Source of the DNA: Elusimicrobiota bacterium
GTDB lineage: Bacteria > Elusimicrobiota > Elusimicrobia > UBA1565 > UBA9628
Direction of reading: 5' to 3'
DNA length: 60,562 bases
Assembly (NCBI GenBank): GCA_027327915.1
Contig: DAHVWT010000005.1
Location: 1-60,562, forward strand
Under the pieces are notes generated by a model. It was not told the DNA's origin and searched no databases. It was given only the letters and a program-made list of their open reading frames with translations. The translations under genes were made by a program, and so were the position numbers. Shown one piece after another: positions 1 to 8,091 of the stretch; the first letter of the stretch is position 1; each line of letters opens with the position of its first letter.

Positions 1-141
1 TGCCGCCGCGGCCTTGACCCCGCCGGCGATTCTCGAGAACCAGCCGCCGCCGGCCCTTTTTTTCTTGCGGCGCTTCGCGTTGGAACCGCCCCGCGACCAT
101 TGATCCTTCAGCTTATACGAAGGAACCTCTTCCAATTCCAT
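1..141 (-). CDS. N-terminal fragment of a CDS running off the left edge (basic, Lys/Arg-rich N-terminus MELEEVPSYKLKDQWSRGGSNAKRRKKKRAGGG...)
   Basis: ATG at 141-139 on the minus strand, open for 47 codons to the window edge, 24 nt after the preceding minus-strand stop. Absent from the ORF track because no stop lies in the window. Confidence 0.55.
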   Translation of the reverse strand, partial: MELEEVPSYKLKDQWSRGGSNAKRRKKKRAGGGWFSRIAGGVKAAAA

Positions 142-165
142 GTTTTTCTCCGGAACTCTTCCGAC

Positions 166-1749
166 TCACGGGGTCGGCCCACCACCGCTGCCCCCCATCA
201 AATTGCTGATGGGGCTCGGATTGGTGCCTATTGACGACTGCGGGAAGATATCCGGGCAACTGCCCCGAGCGGGGCACGTGGATTGCGTCGGCAAAAACAT
301 CGCCGCTATCGCGCCGGCGGCTCCAGCGATAAGCGCCGCGGTCGTGGAGGAGGCCCCGCCCTTGACCCAACTTGCTTTAAGTCTCGCAGTACCGGCTGGA
401 GTAGGCTTAGCATCCTTCAGGATGGATGACCTCGCCTTTGCGGCCGCGATGGCGATCGTGAAGCCGCTAAAGATAAACAGGGCGCCCTGGAGCGGCTGGC
501 CGTAATGTAATCCCGACTGCAAGCCGGCGCCGATATCGGCACCGATGCCCATGATGACTACTCCAAGAACCGCGGCCGCTAACAGCGCCATGCGCGCCGT
601 GACGGCCGTCTCCGGCGTCGGGACCTTCATCAACTTTCGGGCATACAATATCAGACCCAGGGCGCCGGCGATCATGCCCGCCGCCATCTCGATGGCGGTC
701 TGGTACGGACTGGCGGCAGTGGGGTTGTTCGCGGGAGGAACGACGGCCTCTCCGCCCCGCCAGGGATTCGTGTTGGAGAAGCTGGGATTCGAGCTGCCCC
801 CGCTTGAAGGGGATCCGGCGCTCGGGCCGCCACCGCCCGAGCCGCCGCCCGTGAGCTGAGTCCCCCCTCCTCCGCCGGCGGCGCCGTCATAGGTCGTGCC
901 GGCACCCTGGGAGGAGGTCCCGCCCCGGTTCTCGCTCAACTCGTGCATCCCCTGCTGGTAGGCGAGAGCGCCGCCGTCGCCGCCGCCCACGCCTCCGCCG
1001 AAGGCCCTCATGCCGCCCGCGCCCGCGGCGCCGGCGGGACTCATGGCGCCGGCCTGGTTTCCAAGCACCGCCTGGGCGCCGACGCCGCCTCCCTGGCCGG
1101 AGGCGGCGGGCGCCGCGACCGCCGTGCCTCCGGGCGACGCCGACGACTGCGGCGCCCCCGCGCCCCCCACGGACTTCGCGCCGCCGGACATAGAGGGGAT
1201 GAAGCTCGCATTGGCGGACGCGGCGTCCGCCAAGGAGCCCGCCGAGGCGGCGCTGGCCTGAGCCCCCGGAGACAGATACCCCGCCGGGAGCGCGGCGGGC
1301 TTGGCGGCCGCGACGGCGTTGGCTTGCTGGAATTCGGCGAGCGAACCCTGATTCGCCCCCGCGCCCGCAACTCCGGCCCCGCCCCCCGTCGCGGGGGCCT
1401 GAGCGGCCTGGCTCTGGGTCCGTTGTGGAAAAAGGGAAGAGTAGCTGTTGGCCGTCCCCAAGGATTGCGGCCCGAACATCTTATAGGTGGCGACGCCGAC
1501 GCCTCCGGCGACCGCGGTTCCCGCCGCGATCAAGCCGACGAGACCCGCCTTGGTCGCGAGAAGCCCGCCGCCCAGCCCCGCGCCAAGCCCCCCTCCGCCA
1601 AGAGCGCCTTCGCCCGCGATGGTTCCGGCCGCCGCCGCGCCGCTTCCGCCGCCGCCCAGCCCCAATAACGACAGCAGGCTCGACCATAGACCCTTGCCGG
1701 ACTCGGCAGGCTCGCCGCCTGAATTTGAATCCACCGGTTCTTCAGCCAT
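166..1749 (-). CDS. Gly/Ala/Ser-rich low-complexity membrane protein with several hydrophobic segments
   Basis: 527-aa ORF; long GGGGSGG-type tracts, N-terminal hydrophobic segment and C-terminal hydrophobic helices; collinear with neighbours. Confidence 0.7.
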   Translation of the reverse strand: MAEEPVDSNSGGEPAESGKGLWSSLLSLLGLGGGGSGAAAAGTIAGEGALGGGGLGAGLGGGLLATKAGLVGLIAAGTAVAGGVGVATYKMFGPQSLGTANSYSSLFPQRTQSQAAQAPATGGGAGVAGAGANQGSLAEFQQANAVAAAKPAALPAGYLSPGAQASAASAGSLADAASANASFIPSMSGGAKSVGGAGAPQSSASPGGTAVAAPAASGQGGGVGAQAVLGNQAGAMSPAGAAGAGGMRAFGGGVGGGDGGALAYQQGMHELSENRGGTSSQGAGTTYDGAAGGGGGTQLTGGGSGGGGPSAGSPSSGGSSNPSFSNTNPWRGGEAVVPPANNPTAASPYQTAIEMAAGMIAGALGLILYARKLMKVPTPETAVTARMALLAAAVLGVVIMGIGADIGAGLQSGLHYGQPLQGALFIFSGFTIAIAAAKARSSILKDAKPTPAGTARLKASWVKGGASSTTAALIAGAAGAIAAMFLPTQSTCPARGSCPDIFPQSSIGTNPSPISNLMGGSGGGPTP

Positions 1750-1790
1750 TGACTTTCTCCTCTATTCTTAGCCAAATCGTGTTAGCGCCA

Positions 1791-2840
1791 TTACATCATC
1801 CCCATACCGTAGCCGCCGCCGTAGCCTCCGGAGCCCTGCATCATCGAGCCCATCATCATGGGCATCATCTGCATGGCCATCATGGGCATCATCATCGATG
1901 CCGACCCGCCGGTCGCCGCCATCATAAGCCCCATCGCCCCCACCATCATGAGCATCATGAGCATCTCCTGCTGCTTGCTGGGACCGGCGGAGGAAGGAAC
2001 GGGCGGCATCGGCCCGCCGTTGACCTTCGACGACTCCGGGGCGGGAGCGGCCAGGCCCATGAGGCCCTGGGTGTCGAAGCCCGCTCCGCCGCCGCCGGAC
2101 GGGATCGCGACGCCGCCGGTCGCATTGCCGTCAAAGCCCGCTCCGCTGACGGCCTTCTGCGCGGCGCTCGCCGTCATGCCGTTGGAGACCGCGCCGCTGC
2201 CGGCGGCGGCCTGCAGCTGCGAGAGCGCGCCGCCGCTTTTGGGGGAGAGAGCCGCCAGGTCCTGCCCCAGGCCCTGCGCCGCCGACACCCCGGGCCGGGC
2301 ATTGACCGCGCCGAAGGCCCCGAGACCCGAGCCGCCCGTGAAAGAGCCGGCGGAAGAGCCACCGGAACCGGCGCCTCCCGTGATCGGGGCGAATGCGGCG
2401 GAGGGAATCGAGTAGGACGCCGCGGGAGCGGAGGCCGAGGACGCCGCCCCGGCACCGCCGGGACGGCGGCTGATGGCGCCCAAGGCGTCGGCCAAATTCC
2501 GCGGGGCGGTCGACGCGGAGGCGTTTCCGGCGCCGGGAGCCTGATAGAGCATGGCCCCCGGATCGGCCATGCCGCCCGAGCCGGCGCCGGCCGCGCCTGT
2601 CCCGATCGCGCTCCCGGGGGCCGATGCGCCCACGGCCGAGGCGTCGAGCACATCGAGGCTCTGGTCGAGAGGCTTCAAGGCCCCCGCGTCGAGAAGGAAT
2701 TGATTGGAGCCGGAAGCCGAACCCCCGCCGCCCAACGCCGGGAAAAAAGTCCAAGCGCCCATCAATAGAAAAACGAGCAACACCACCCACCAATATTTCT
2801 TGAAGGGGTCCGAACCTTTTCTCGTGATGGTGAGCGCCAT
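1791..2840 (-). CDS. Single-TM, Gly/Ala-rich protein with strongly Met-rich C-terminus
   Basis: 349-aa ORF; N-terminal TM (KKYWWVVLLVFLLMGAWTFF); last 58 residues contain 24 Met and end GGYGGGYGMGMM. Confidence 0.7.
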   Translation of the reverse strand: MALTITRKGSDPFKKYWWVVLLVFLLMGAWTFFPALGGGGSASGSNQFLLDAGALKPLDQSLDVLDASAVGASAPGSAIGTGAAGAGSGGMADPGAMLYQAPGAGNASASTAPRNLADALGAISRRPGGAGAASSASAPAASYSIPSAAFAPITGGAGSGGSSAGSFTGGSGLGAFGAVNARPGVSAAQGLGQDLAALSPKSGGALSQLQAAAGSGAVSNGMTASAAQKAVSGAGFDGNATGGVAIPSGGGGAGFDTQGLMGLAAPAPESSKVNGGPMPPVPSSAGPSKQQEMLMMLMMVGAMGLMMAATGGSASMMMPMMAMQMMPMMMGSMMQGSGGYGGGYGMGMM

Positions 2841-2901
2841 AGACTCTCAGTAGCTGAGTTTAATGCGCCCTCCCTCCTTTGTCAAGCGAAAGGGGCGAGA
2901 C

Positions 2902-4605
2902 TTACCCAGTTTTTACTGGAGCGCCGCCATTGCCGTCGAGTCGAGGCGGCGGCGGGGGGGTCGGCAAAGGCGCGAGCGGGACGGGCAAAGGCTTGGGCGG
3001 CTTGCCGTATTCGGTGAAAATCACGGCAATTTCATCATAATCGAGCTCTTCGCGTCGCACGAGCTCATCCGCGAAGCGCTCCAGGATTGGAAAATGCTCC
3101 TTTAAGAGGGCCTCCACTTCCTTTAGAGAATCCCGCAAGATAGCCTGGGTCGCGGCATTGAGGCGCTCTTTCAAGCTTTCCGAAAGCTGCTCTTTGGGGA
3201 TCAGCGTAAAATCCCCCACCAAGCCGTCCGTGCCCATTCCATACTGCCAGACCATCTTATGCGCGATCTCGACGGCATGGCCGAAATCGGCCGATACGCC
3301 GTCCGTTGTCACGCCGAACTTGAGCTTCTCCGCGGCGTAGCCTCCCAGGGCGACGTTGATGTGGGCGCGGAGGGTCTTGCTATCCGAGGAGAAAAGCTCC
3401 TCGCGGGGAATCGAATGGACGACGCCCAACGTCCCGCCGCGCTCGATAATCGAGGCCTTGAAGACGTCGTTTGTCGGGTGCGTCAAATACAAGACGATGA
3501 GATGCCCCGCCTCGTGATAGGCGGTCATCCGCTTCTCCCCGGGGGTCATGTTGAGGCGATGGGCCAGCCCCAGCTCGATCCGCTCGATCGCGGAGGAGAG
3601 GTCCTTGTAGCCCACGGACTCGCGACGGTCCCGGGTCGCGATCAGGGCCGCTTCCTTAAGGATGTTCTCGATCTCGGCCGGGGTCTTGTAAACCGCCTTG
3701 CGCGCCAAGCGCGCGAGATCGACGCCCGGCTCGACCTTGATCTTCTTCGAGTAATACTCGAAGATTTCCTGGCGCTCGGCAAGATTGGGGCGGCCGATCG
3801 TGATCGTCCGGTCGAAGCGCCCGGGCCTCAGGAGCGCGGGGTCCAGGACTTCCCGCTGGGCGTTCATCGCTCCGATGACGACCACCGGCGCGTCGATGTC
3901 GGTGAGCCCGTCCATCTCGACGAGGAGCTGGTTCAAGGTGCTGTTCGACTCCGAGGAGCCGCCGAAAGCGTCGAAGAAGACGCGCGACTTTCCCACGACC
4001 TCGAGTTCGTCGATGAAGATGATCGCGGCGCCGTAGGCCTGGGCGTATTGCCGCGCCTGCTTGAAGAGCTTGCGCACGCGCGAGGCTCCGACTCCCACGA
4101 AGATCTCGACGAACTCGGATCCCGCCGCGGAGAGAAACGGCACCCCGGCCTCGGTCGCGATCGCCTTGGCGAGCATGGTTTTGCCGCAGCCCGGGGGGCC
4201 GATCATGAGAAGGCCGTGGATGATCTTGCCGCCGACTTTCTTGAGCGCGGCGCGGTCCTTGATGAGCTCGACGACCTCCTGCGCCTCGCGCTTCGCCTCC
4301 GTGAGCCCGATGACGTCGGGAAAGCGCACGCGGACGGATTGGGCGTCGATGCGCGCCTTGCGAAAGCGCGTGAATCCCCCGCCGTATTGGATGAGATAGA
4401 GGAAGGCGACGAAGATGAGGGTCCCGATGATGGTCATGGGCAGCCCCGCCATGTTGATGCCGACGATATAGCGCCTCAGCGCCGGCTCCATGCCCGCCAA
4501 GTACCAAATGGGAAGGGCGATCGTGATCCCGAGGCCCACGACGATCGCGACGGCGAGCCACCACCGCTGCAGGAAGAGCCTGACGCGGCTCCACAGTTTT
4601 TTCAT
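2902..4605 (-). CDS. FtsH-like membrane AAA+ zinc metalloprotease
   Basis: Two N-terminal TM segments, Walker A GPPGCGKT, Walker [20 protein letters not shown] zinc motif. Confidence 0.9.
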   Translation of the reverse strand: MKKLWSRVRLFLQRWWLAVAIVVGLGITIALPIWYLAGMEPALRRYIVGINMAGLPMTIIGTLIFVAFLYLIQYGGGFTRFRKARIDAQSVRVRFPDVIGLTEAKREAQEVVELIKDRAALKKVGGKIIHGLLMIGPPGCGKTMLAKAIATEAGVPFLSAAGSEFVEIFVGVGASRVRKLFKQARQYAQAYGAAIIFIDELEVVGKSRVFFDAFGGSSESNSTLNQLLVEMDGLTDIDAPVVVIGAMNAQREVLDPALLRPGRFDRTITIGRPNLAERQEIFEYYSKKIKVEPGVDLARLARKAVYKTPAEIENILKEAALIATRDRRESVGYKDLSSAIERIELGLAHRLNMTPGEKRMTAYHEAGHLIVLYLTHPTNDVFKASIIERGGTLGVVHSIPREELFSSDSKTLRAHINVALGGYAAEKLKFGVTTDGVSADFGHAVEIAHKMVWQYGMGTDGLVGDFTLIPKEQLSESLKERLNAATQAILRDSLKEVEALLKEHFPILERFADELVRREELDYDEIAVIFTEYGKPPKPLPVPLAPLPTPPPPPRLDGNGGAPVKTG

Positions 4606-4610
4606 GGTGA

Positions 4611-5093
4611 TCAGCTCCCGCCTCCCGGCAGCCTGAACAAGATGGGCCTGTCGCGATTCGGCACGTATTTGGTGACCGTCATGGTCGTGTTAAGAGTGTT
4701 GACCTTGAAAAAGAGGATCTTCTCGGAGATGGGAACGGTGAGGGTCACCACGTTCCAGACCTCGGTCGGCTGCACGGTCACCGTCGGCCCGGGATTGGCG
4801 AGGGCAAAAAGGTTCTGGAGTTCGGGGCTTCCCCAGCCGAGATAACCCTGGACCTTGTTTTGGATGTCGGTGAGAAGGGGACCCATGTCGAAACTGGCTT
4901 GGTATTGCGTATTGCGGTGCGACTCCAGCTGCCAGCGGCGCGCGGCGTAATAAGAGGCGATCTCCATGCGCTGGACGAGGATGAGAAGCCCGAAAATTTT
5001 AACAAAAGCGAACATGAAAAATATGAAAAGCGGTATGAGAAGAACGACCTCGGTCGTCGCCTGGCCGCTTCGGCCGCCGTGTCCAACGATCAT
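4611..5093 (-). CDS. TadE-like pseudopilin / pilus-assembly protein
   Basis: Starts MIVGHGGRSGQATTEVVLLIPLFIFFMF (TadE-type GQxxxE plus hydrophobic helix); ATGA overlap with upstream gene stop. Confidence 0.75.
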   Translation of the reverse strand: MIVGHGGRSGQATTEVVLLIPLFIFFMFAFVKIFGLLILVQRMEIASYYAARRWQLESHRNTQYQASFDMGPLLTDIQNKVQGYLGWGSPELQNLFALANPGPTVTVQPTEVWNVVTLTVPISEKILFFKVNTLNTTMTVTKYVPNRDRPILFRLPGGGS

Positions 5094-6484
5094 AGTCCGC
5101 CGGGCATGATATCGCACGGCCGCAGCCGCGTCTGGTATTTGGGGGTCGGATCGGGCCAGACGCTGGCGTAGGGCTCGTTTTCGCCCAACGTCACCTTGGC
5201 GCAGACGGCCGGAGTCTGAAAGGCGACGCCGAAGAAATTCTCCGCCCCCGACCCCCAAGCGATGGCGGAGTCCGTCTTGGGATTGACGATATGCCAGTCG
5301 GTTGCGGAATACCAGCCATGCTGTATCGCCCCCCCTCCGCCGGCGCCCCCCACGACCGCCGGGTCGGCATCCATGAATTGGAACAATCCGCTTCCGAGCC
5401 CGCCGCCGGCCTGCGGGCAGGAGCTCGTGCCGGCCAGGGAGATCGCCCCGTTGTTGCCTCGGATGATGCACATGGGGGCGGGGTCATAGGGTCCCCCGCC
5501 GCATTGGCTGAAAACGCCGGGGGGATCGCCGCCTTGATACGCTCGCGCGAAGCCCGTCACATAATCAAGGCAGTCGGGTTGGAGCGCGTCGGCGAAGCCC
5601 GACGCCTGGCCGCGATCGAACACCAGAGAGGCGCTCTGGGCGTCGGCGGCGTCAGGCCCCTGCCCCGAGGTGTTGAGCCAATAGGATTTCTGGAGGAAAT
5701 GATGGTTTTGGGCCAACCTTTCTAAAACCCCCAACTGGGCGCTCTCGACCTGGCCCAGAAGCGTGTAGACCTTGGCCCAAATGTCGATGAACGTATGCCC
5801 CGGCTGAAGGCAGAGAGGGCTCGCGCCGGCGCCGCCGGAAGTATAAGGCGCGATGCAGGTGTACTCGACGGGCCTGCCGCAAGCCTGGGCCGTCGCGTGA
5901 TTGATGAATTCATGGCAGCTGCCGCCCGGGACGACGCCTTTCGTGTTGAGGATCTGGCTCATGCATTGCCTATCAGAGGGAGGATAGGAGTCCAGTTGAT
6001 CGCCGTCGCCGCCCGGCGGCTCGCCGTCCGAGGTCCCGTTGAATTGGGTGAAGCAAGGAGGATTGGAGTTCTCGTTGCAAAACTCTATTTTCCATTGGGC
6101 CTTGGCCGTATAGGCTTGCTCCGATCCCTGGTTTTCCCAACTCAAGTCGTTGGAATCCATCGGGAAGTCGCCGTTCATGAACATGACGTCCATCATGGAG
6201 GCGGTGGGACAGCCCTCGCCGCGGTTCACTTGCAGAGGCGCGGAGAACTCCTTGAAGATGCGCATGGGAAAAGCGCCGTTGACGTAGGCGGAGCGGTTGA
6301 GGAAGTCGGAGTAGTTGCTCATCTCGATGAACGCCGCCGAGTCGATCGCGAATTGATGCCGGATCTTCTCGCGGGAGAGCTTGGCCGTCTCGTAGATGAG
6401 GTAGATGAAGAGGAAAAGGCTCGGGAAAACGAAAAGGGCGGGTATCAGAAGCTGCCCGCGGGAGGACTTGAGGGAAGATCGCAT
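5090..6484 (-). CDS. TadG-like (Flp pilus assembly) membrane-anchored protein
   Basis: MRSSLKSSRGQLLIPALFVFPSLFLFIYLIYE, then a long Cys-containing extracytoplasmic region; gene order and overlap with TadE-like gene. Confidence 0.65.
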   Translation of the reverse strand: MRSSLKSSRGQLLIPALFVFPSLFLFIYLIYETAKLSREKIRHQFAIDSAAFIEMSNYSDFLNRSAYVNGAFPMRIFKEFSAPLQVNRGEGCPTASMMDVMFMNGDFPMDSNDLSWENQGSEQAYTAKAQWKIEFCNENSNPPCFTQFNGTSDGEPPGGDGDQLDSYPPSDRQCMSQILNTKGVVPGGSCHEFINHATAQACGRPVEYTCIAPYTSGGAGASPLCLQPGHTFIDIWAKVYTLLGQVESAQLGVLERLAQNHHFLQKSYWLNTSGQGPDAADAQSASLVFDRGQASGFADALQPDCLDYVTGFARAYQGGDPPGVFSQCGGGPYDPAPMCIIRGNNGAISLAGTSSCPQAGGGLGSGLFQFMDADPAVVGGAGGGGAIQHGWYSATDWHIVNPKTDSAIAWGSGAENFFGVAFQTPAVCAKVTLGENEPYASVWPDPTPKYQTRLRPCDIMPGGL

Positions 6485-6499
6485 TGAACGCTGGAGCAT

Positions 6500-6528
6500 G
6501 TTATAACGCCCCCTCGTTTCAATTGCAA
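6500..6528 (-). promoter_or_regulatory. Candidate sigma70 promoter for the tad-like operon (TTGCAA-N17-TATAAC)
   Basis: Minus-strand hexamers at 6528-6523 and 6505-6500 with 17-bp spacing, 15 nt upstream of the ATG at 6484. Confidence 0.5.
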
Positions 6529-6531
6529 GTC

Positions 6532-6560
6532 TTGACAAAAGAAAGTTGGGGAGCTATCCT
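6532..6560 (+). promoter_or_regulatory. Candidate sigma70 promoter TTGACA-N17-TATCCT
   Basis: Consensus -35 at 6532-6537, -10 at 6555-6560, 17-bp spacer; RBS-like AAAGGA and ATG at 6583 follow. Confidence 0.6.
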
Positions 6561-6582
6561 GCGCCGCGAAAGGAATCAGGAC

Positions 6583-6774
6583 ATGCACAGATCAGCGATG
6601 CGAAAGAACGCGAACCGCGCCAAGGATGCACCCAAACGGGAATCCGCGAAAGTCCGGGAGCTTGAATTAGCGCGCGGCTGGGAAACACTCGAGGCCGACT
6701 ATCAGAGACTTCAGCCGGACTGGGGAAGCCTCGCCCAGCAGTTGGGCGTCAATTCCAGCGACCGGACTCTCTGA
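6583..6774 (+). CDS. Small basic hypothetical protein (63 aa)
   Basis: MHRSAMRKNANRAKDAPKRESAKVRELELARGWETLEADYQRLQPDWGSLAQQLG...; preceded by promoter-like and RBS-like sequences. Confidence 0.5.
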   Translation: MHRSAMRKNANRAKDAPKRESAKVRELELARGWETLEADYQRLQPDWGSLAQQLGVNSSDRTL

Positions 6775-6821
6775 TTTTCGTCGGCGGAGATCGGGTTGGC
6801 GGGCGGACGGGCGGAATGGAC

Positions 6822-8081
6822 TCACTCCTCCGCTTCCTGTTTGACCGGGTGGAAGCGGAGGATCCGTGTCGTCTCTCTCGTCGCGTAGCGAAGCAAAAGC
6901 TCCTCGACGAGCCTTTTCGACGGTTCGTCCCAATTCCCTTCCTTAAGCCCCTCGACGAGCCTGTGTCCATCGAGCTTTGAAACCCGCGGCCACAGGGGGC
7001 TCGCCTTGAGCTCTTCCTCCATGCGGTCGTGGTTTTCCGGGGAGTTCGTTTTGGTGGGAAGGTGGATTTCCTCTTTTTCAGAGACCGTCACATGGCCCCG
7101 TCGGCCCTGGACCGCGAGCAGCCGCCGGCTCCCCGCATAGAGCAACAGCTCCGCCTCCAGCGCCCGCTCCTCCTCTTCCATGCCCTTGAGCGCCGCTTTG
7201 GCGTCTTTTTTTCGCGCGACCACATCGGCGAGCCTGTCGACAAGCAGGGATCCCTCCTCAAGCCGGGCTTGCGCGGCCGGCATCCGCGATATTTCCTCGG
7301 CGTGCTTGAAGAGCGGACAGATGGCCCGGTACTCGCAACGGGGACAGAGGGCGTTTTTTTCGGGGTCGAAACGCCGGTCGCTCTTGATCTTGAGGATGAA
7401 CTCCGCCACATCCTTCTTGAGCGCCGACAATTGGGAGTCCGTCTTGGCCACGCTCAAGGTCTTTCCGAAGCGCAGATAGTGCCAGCGCAGCCGCACGGCC
7501 TTCGTGTCCGGCCAGGCATGGCGCACCGCCGCGTCATAGAGCGCCAACTGCCAATCCTCATCGAGATCCGCCTGCTCCGGCAGGCTTCGGCCCGTCTTGT
7601 AGTCGTGGATCTCGAAGGCGCCGTCCGGCGCCAAGGCCAGCCGGTCAACGAAGCCCTCGATCCGGTAGGACTCCCCGCCGGCCTCGAGAGGAAAGCCCAC
7701 GCGGCACTCGACCGCCACCGTTTTGTCGGCGTCAAAGGGACGGTGCGCGGCATCATAGAGGGAGATCGCGTCCCGTCCGACGCCGCGGTAATGCTCTCCC
7801 GAAAGCCCCGGCTCGTGGATCACGACTTTCTCGCTCTTCCAGCGCTTCTCCCACTCGGCGTCGTAGGCCCCGAGAAGCTCCGCGAGCGTCAGGAGCCGGC
7901 CGTTCTGGAGGTTCTTATAGAGCGACTCGAGGGCCGCGTGCACGCAGACGCCCAGCAACGCCTCGACGGACGTGCCCTCGCGGGGGACCTTTTCGATGTA
8001 ATGGAAAGCGTAGCGGCGCGGGCAAATCTGGTATTCCTTGAGCTTGGAGGGAGAGAACTTTTTAGACGAATCGACGTCCAT
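6822..8081 (-). CDS. PD-(D/E)XK nuclease, RecB/AddB/Cas4-type with Cys cluster
   Basis: FSPSKLKEYQICPRRYAFHY, EIHDYKTG nuclease motif, C-terminal CPRCEYRAICP. Confidence 0.85.
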   Translation of the reverse strand: MDVDSSKKFSPSKLKEYQICPRRYAFHYIEKVPREGTSVEALLGVCVHAALESLYKNLQNGRLLTLAELLGAYDAEWEKRWKSEKVVIHEPGLSGEHYRGVGRDAISLYDAAHRPFDADKTVAVECRVGFPLEAGGESYRIEGFVDRLALAPDGAFEIHDYKTGRSLPEQADLDEDWQLALYDAAVRHAWPDTKAVRLRWHYLRFGKTLSVAKTDSQLSALKKDVAEFILKIKSDRRFDPEKNALCPRCEYRAICPLFKHAEEISRMPAAQARLEEGSLLVDRLADVVARKKDAKAALKGMEEEERALEAELLLYAGSRRLLAVQGRRGHVTVSEKEEIHLPTKTNSPENHDRMEEELKASPLWPRVSKLDGHRLVEGLKEGNWDEPSKRLVEELLLRYATRETTRILRFHPVKQEAEE

Positions 8082-8091
8082 GAGAGCCGCG

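Noticed and set aside
1800-1970. CAT/ATG tracts as microsatellite or CRISPR-like repeat
   Set aside because: Irregular spacing; fully explained as Met codons of the minus-strand CDS.
1858-2415. Plus-strand ORF (185 aa, Ile/Pro-rich) opposite the Met-rich gene
   Set aside because: Antisense reading of CAT/ATG-rich coding DNA; no RBS or promoter.
3259-4845. 528-aa plus-strand ORF opposite the FtsH-like gene
   Set aside because: GC-shadow ORF; sense strand carries Walker A/B and HEAGH motifs.
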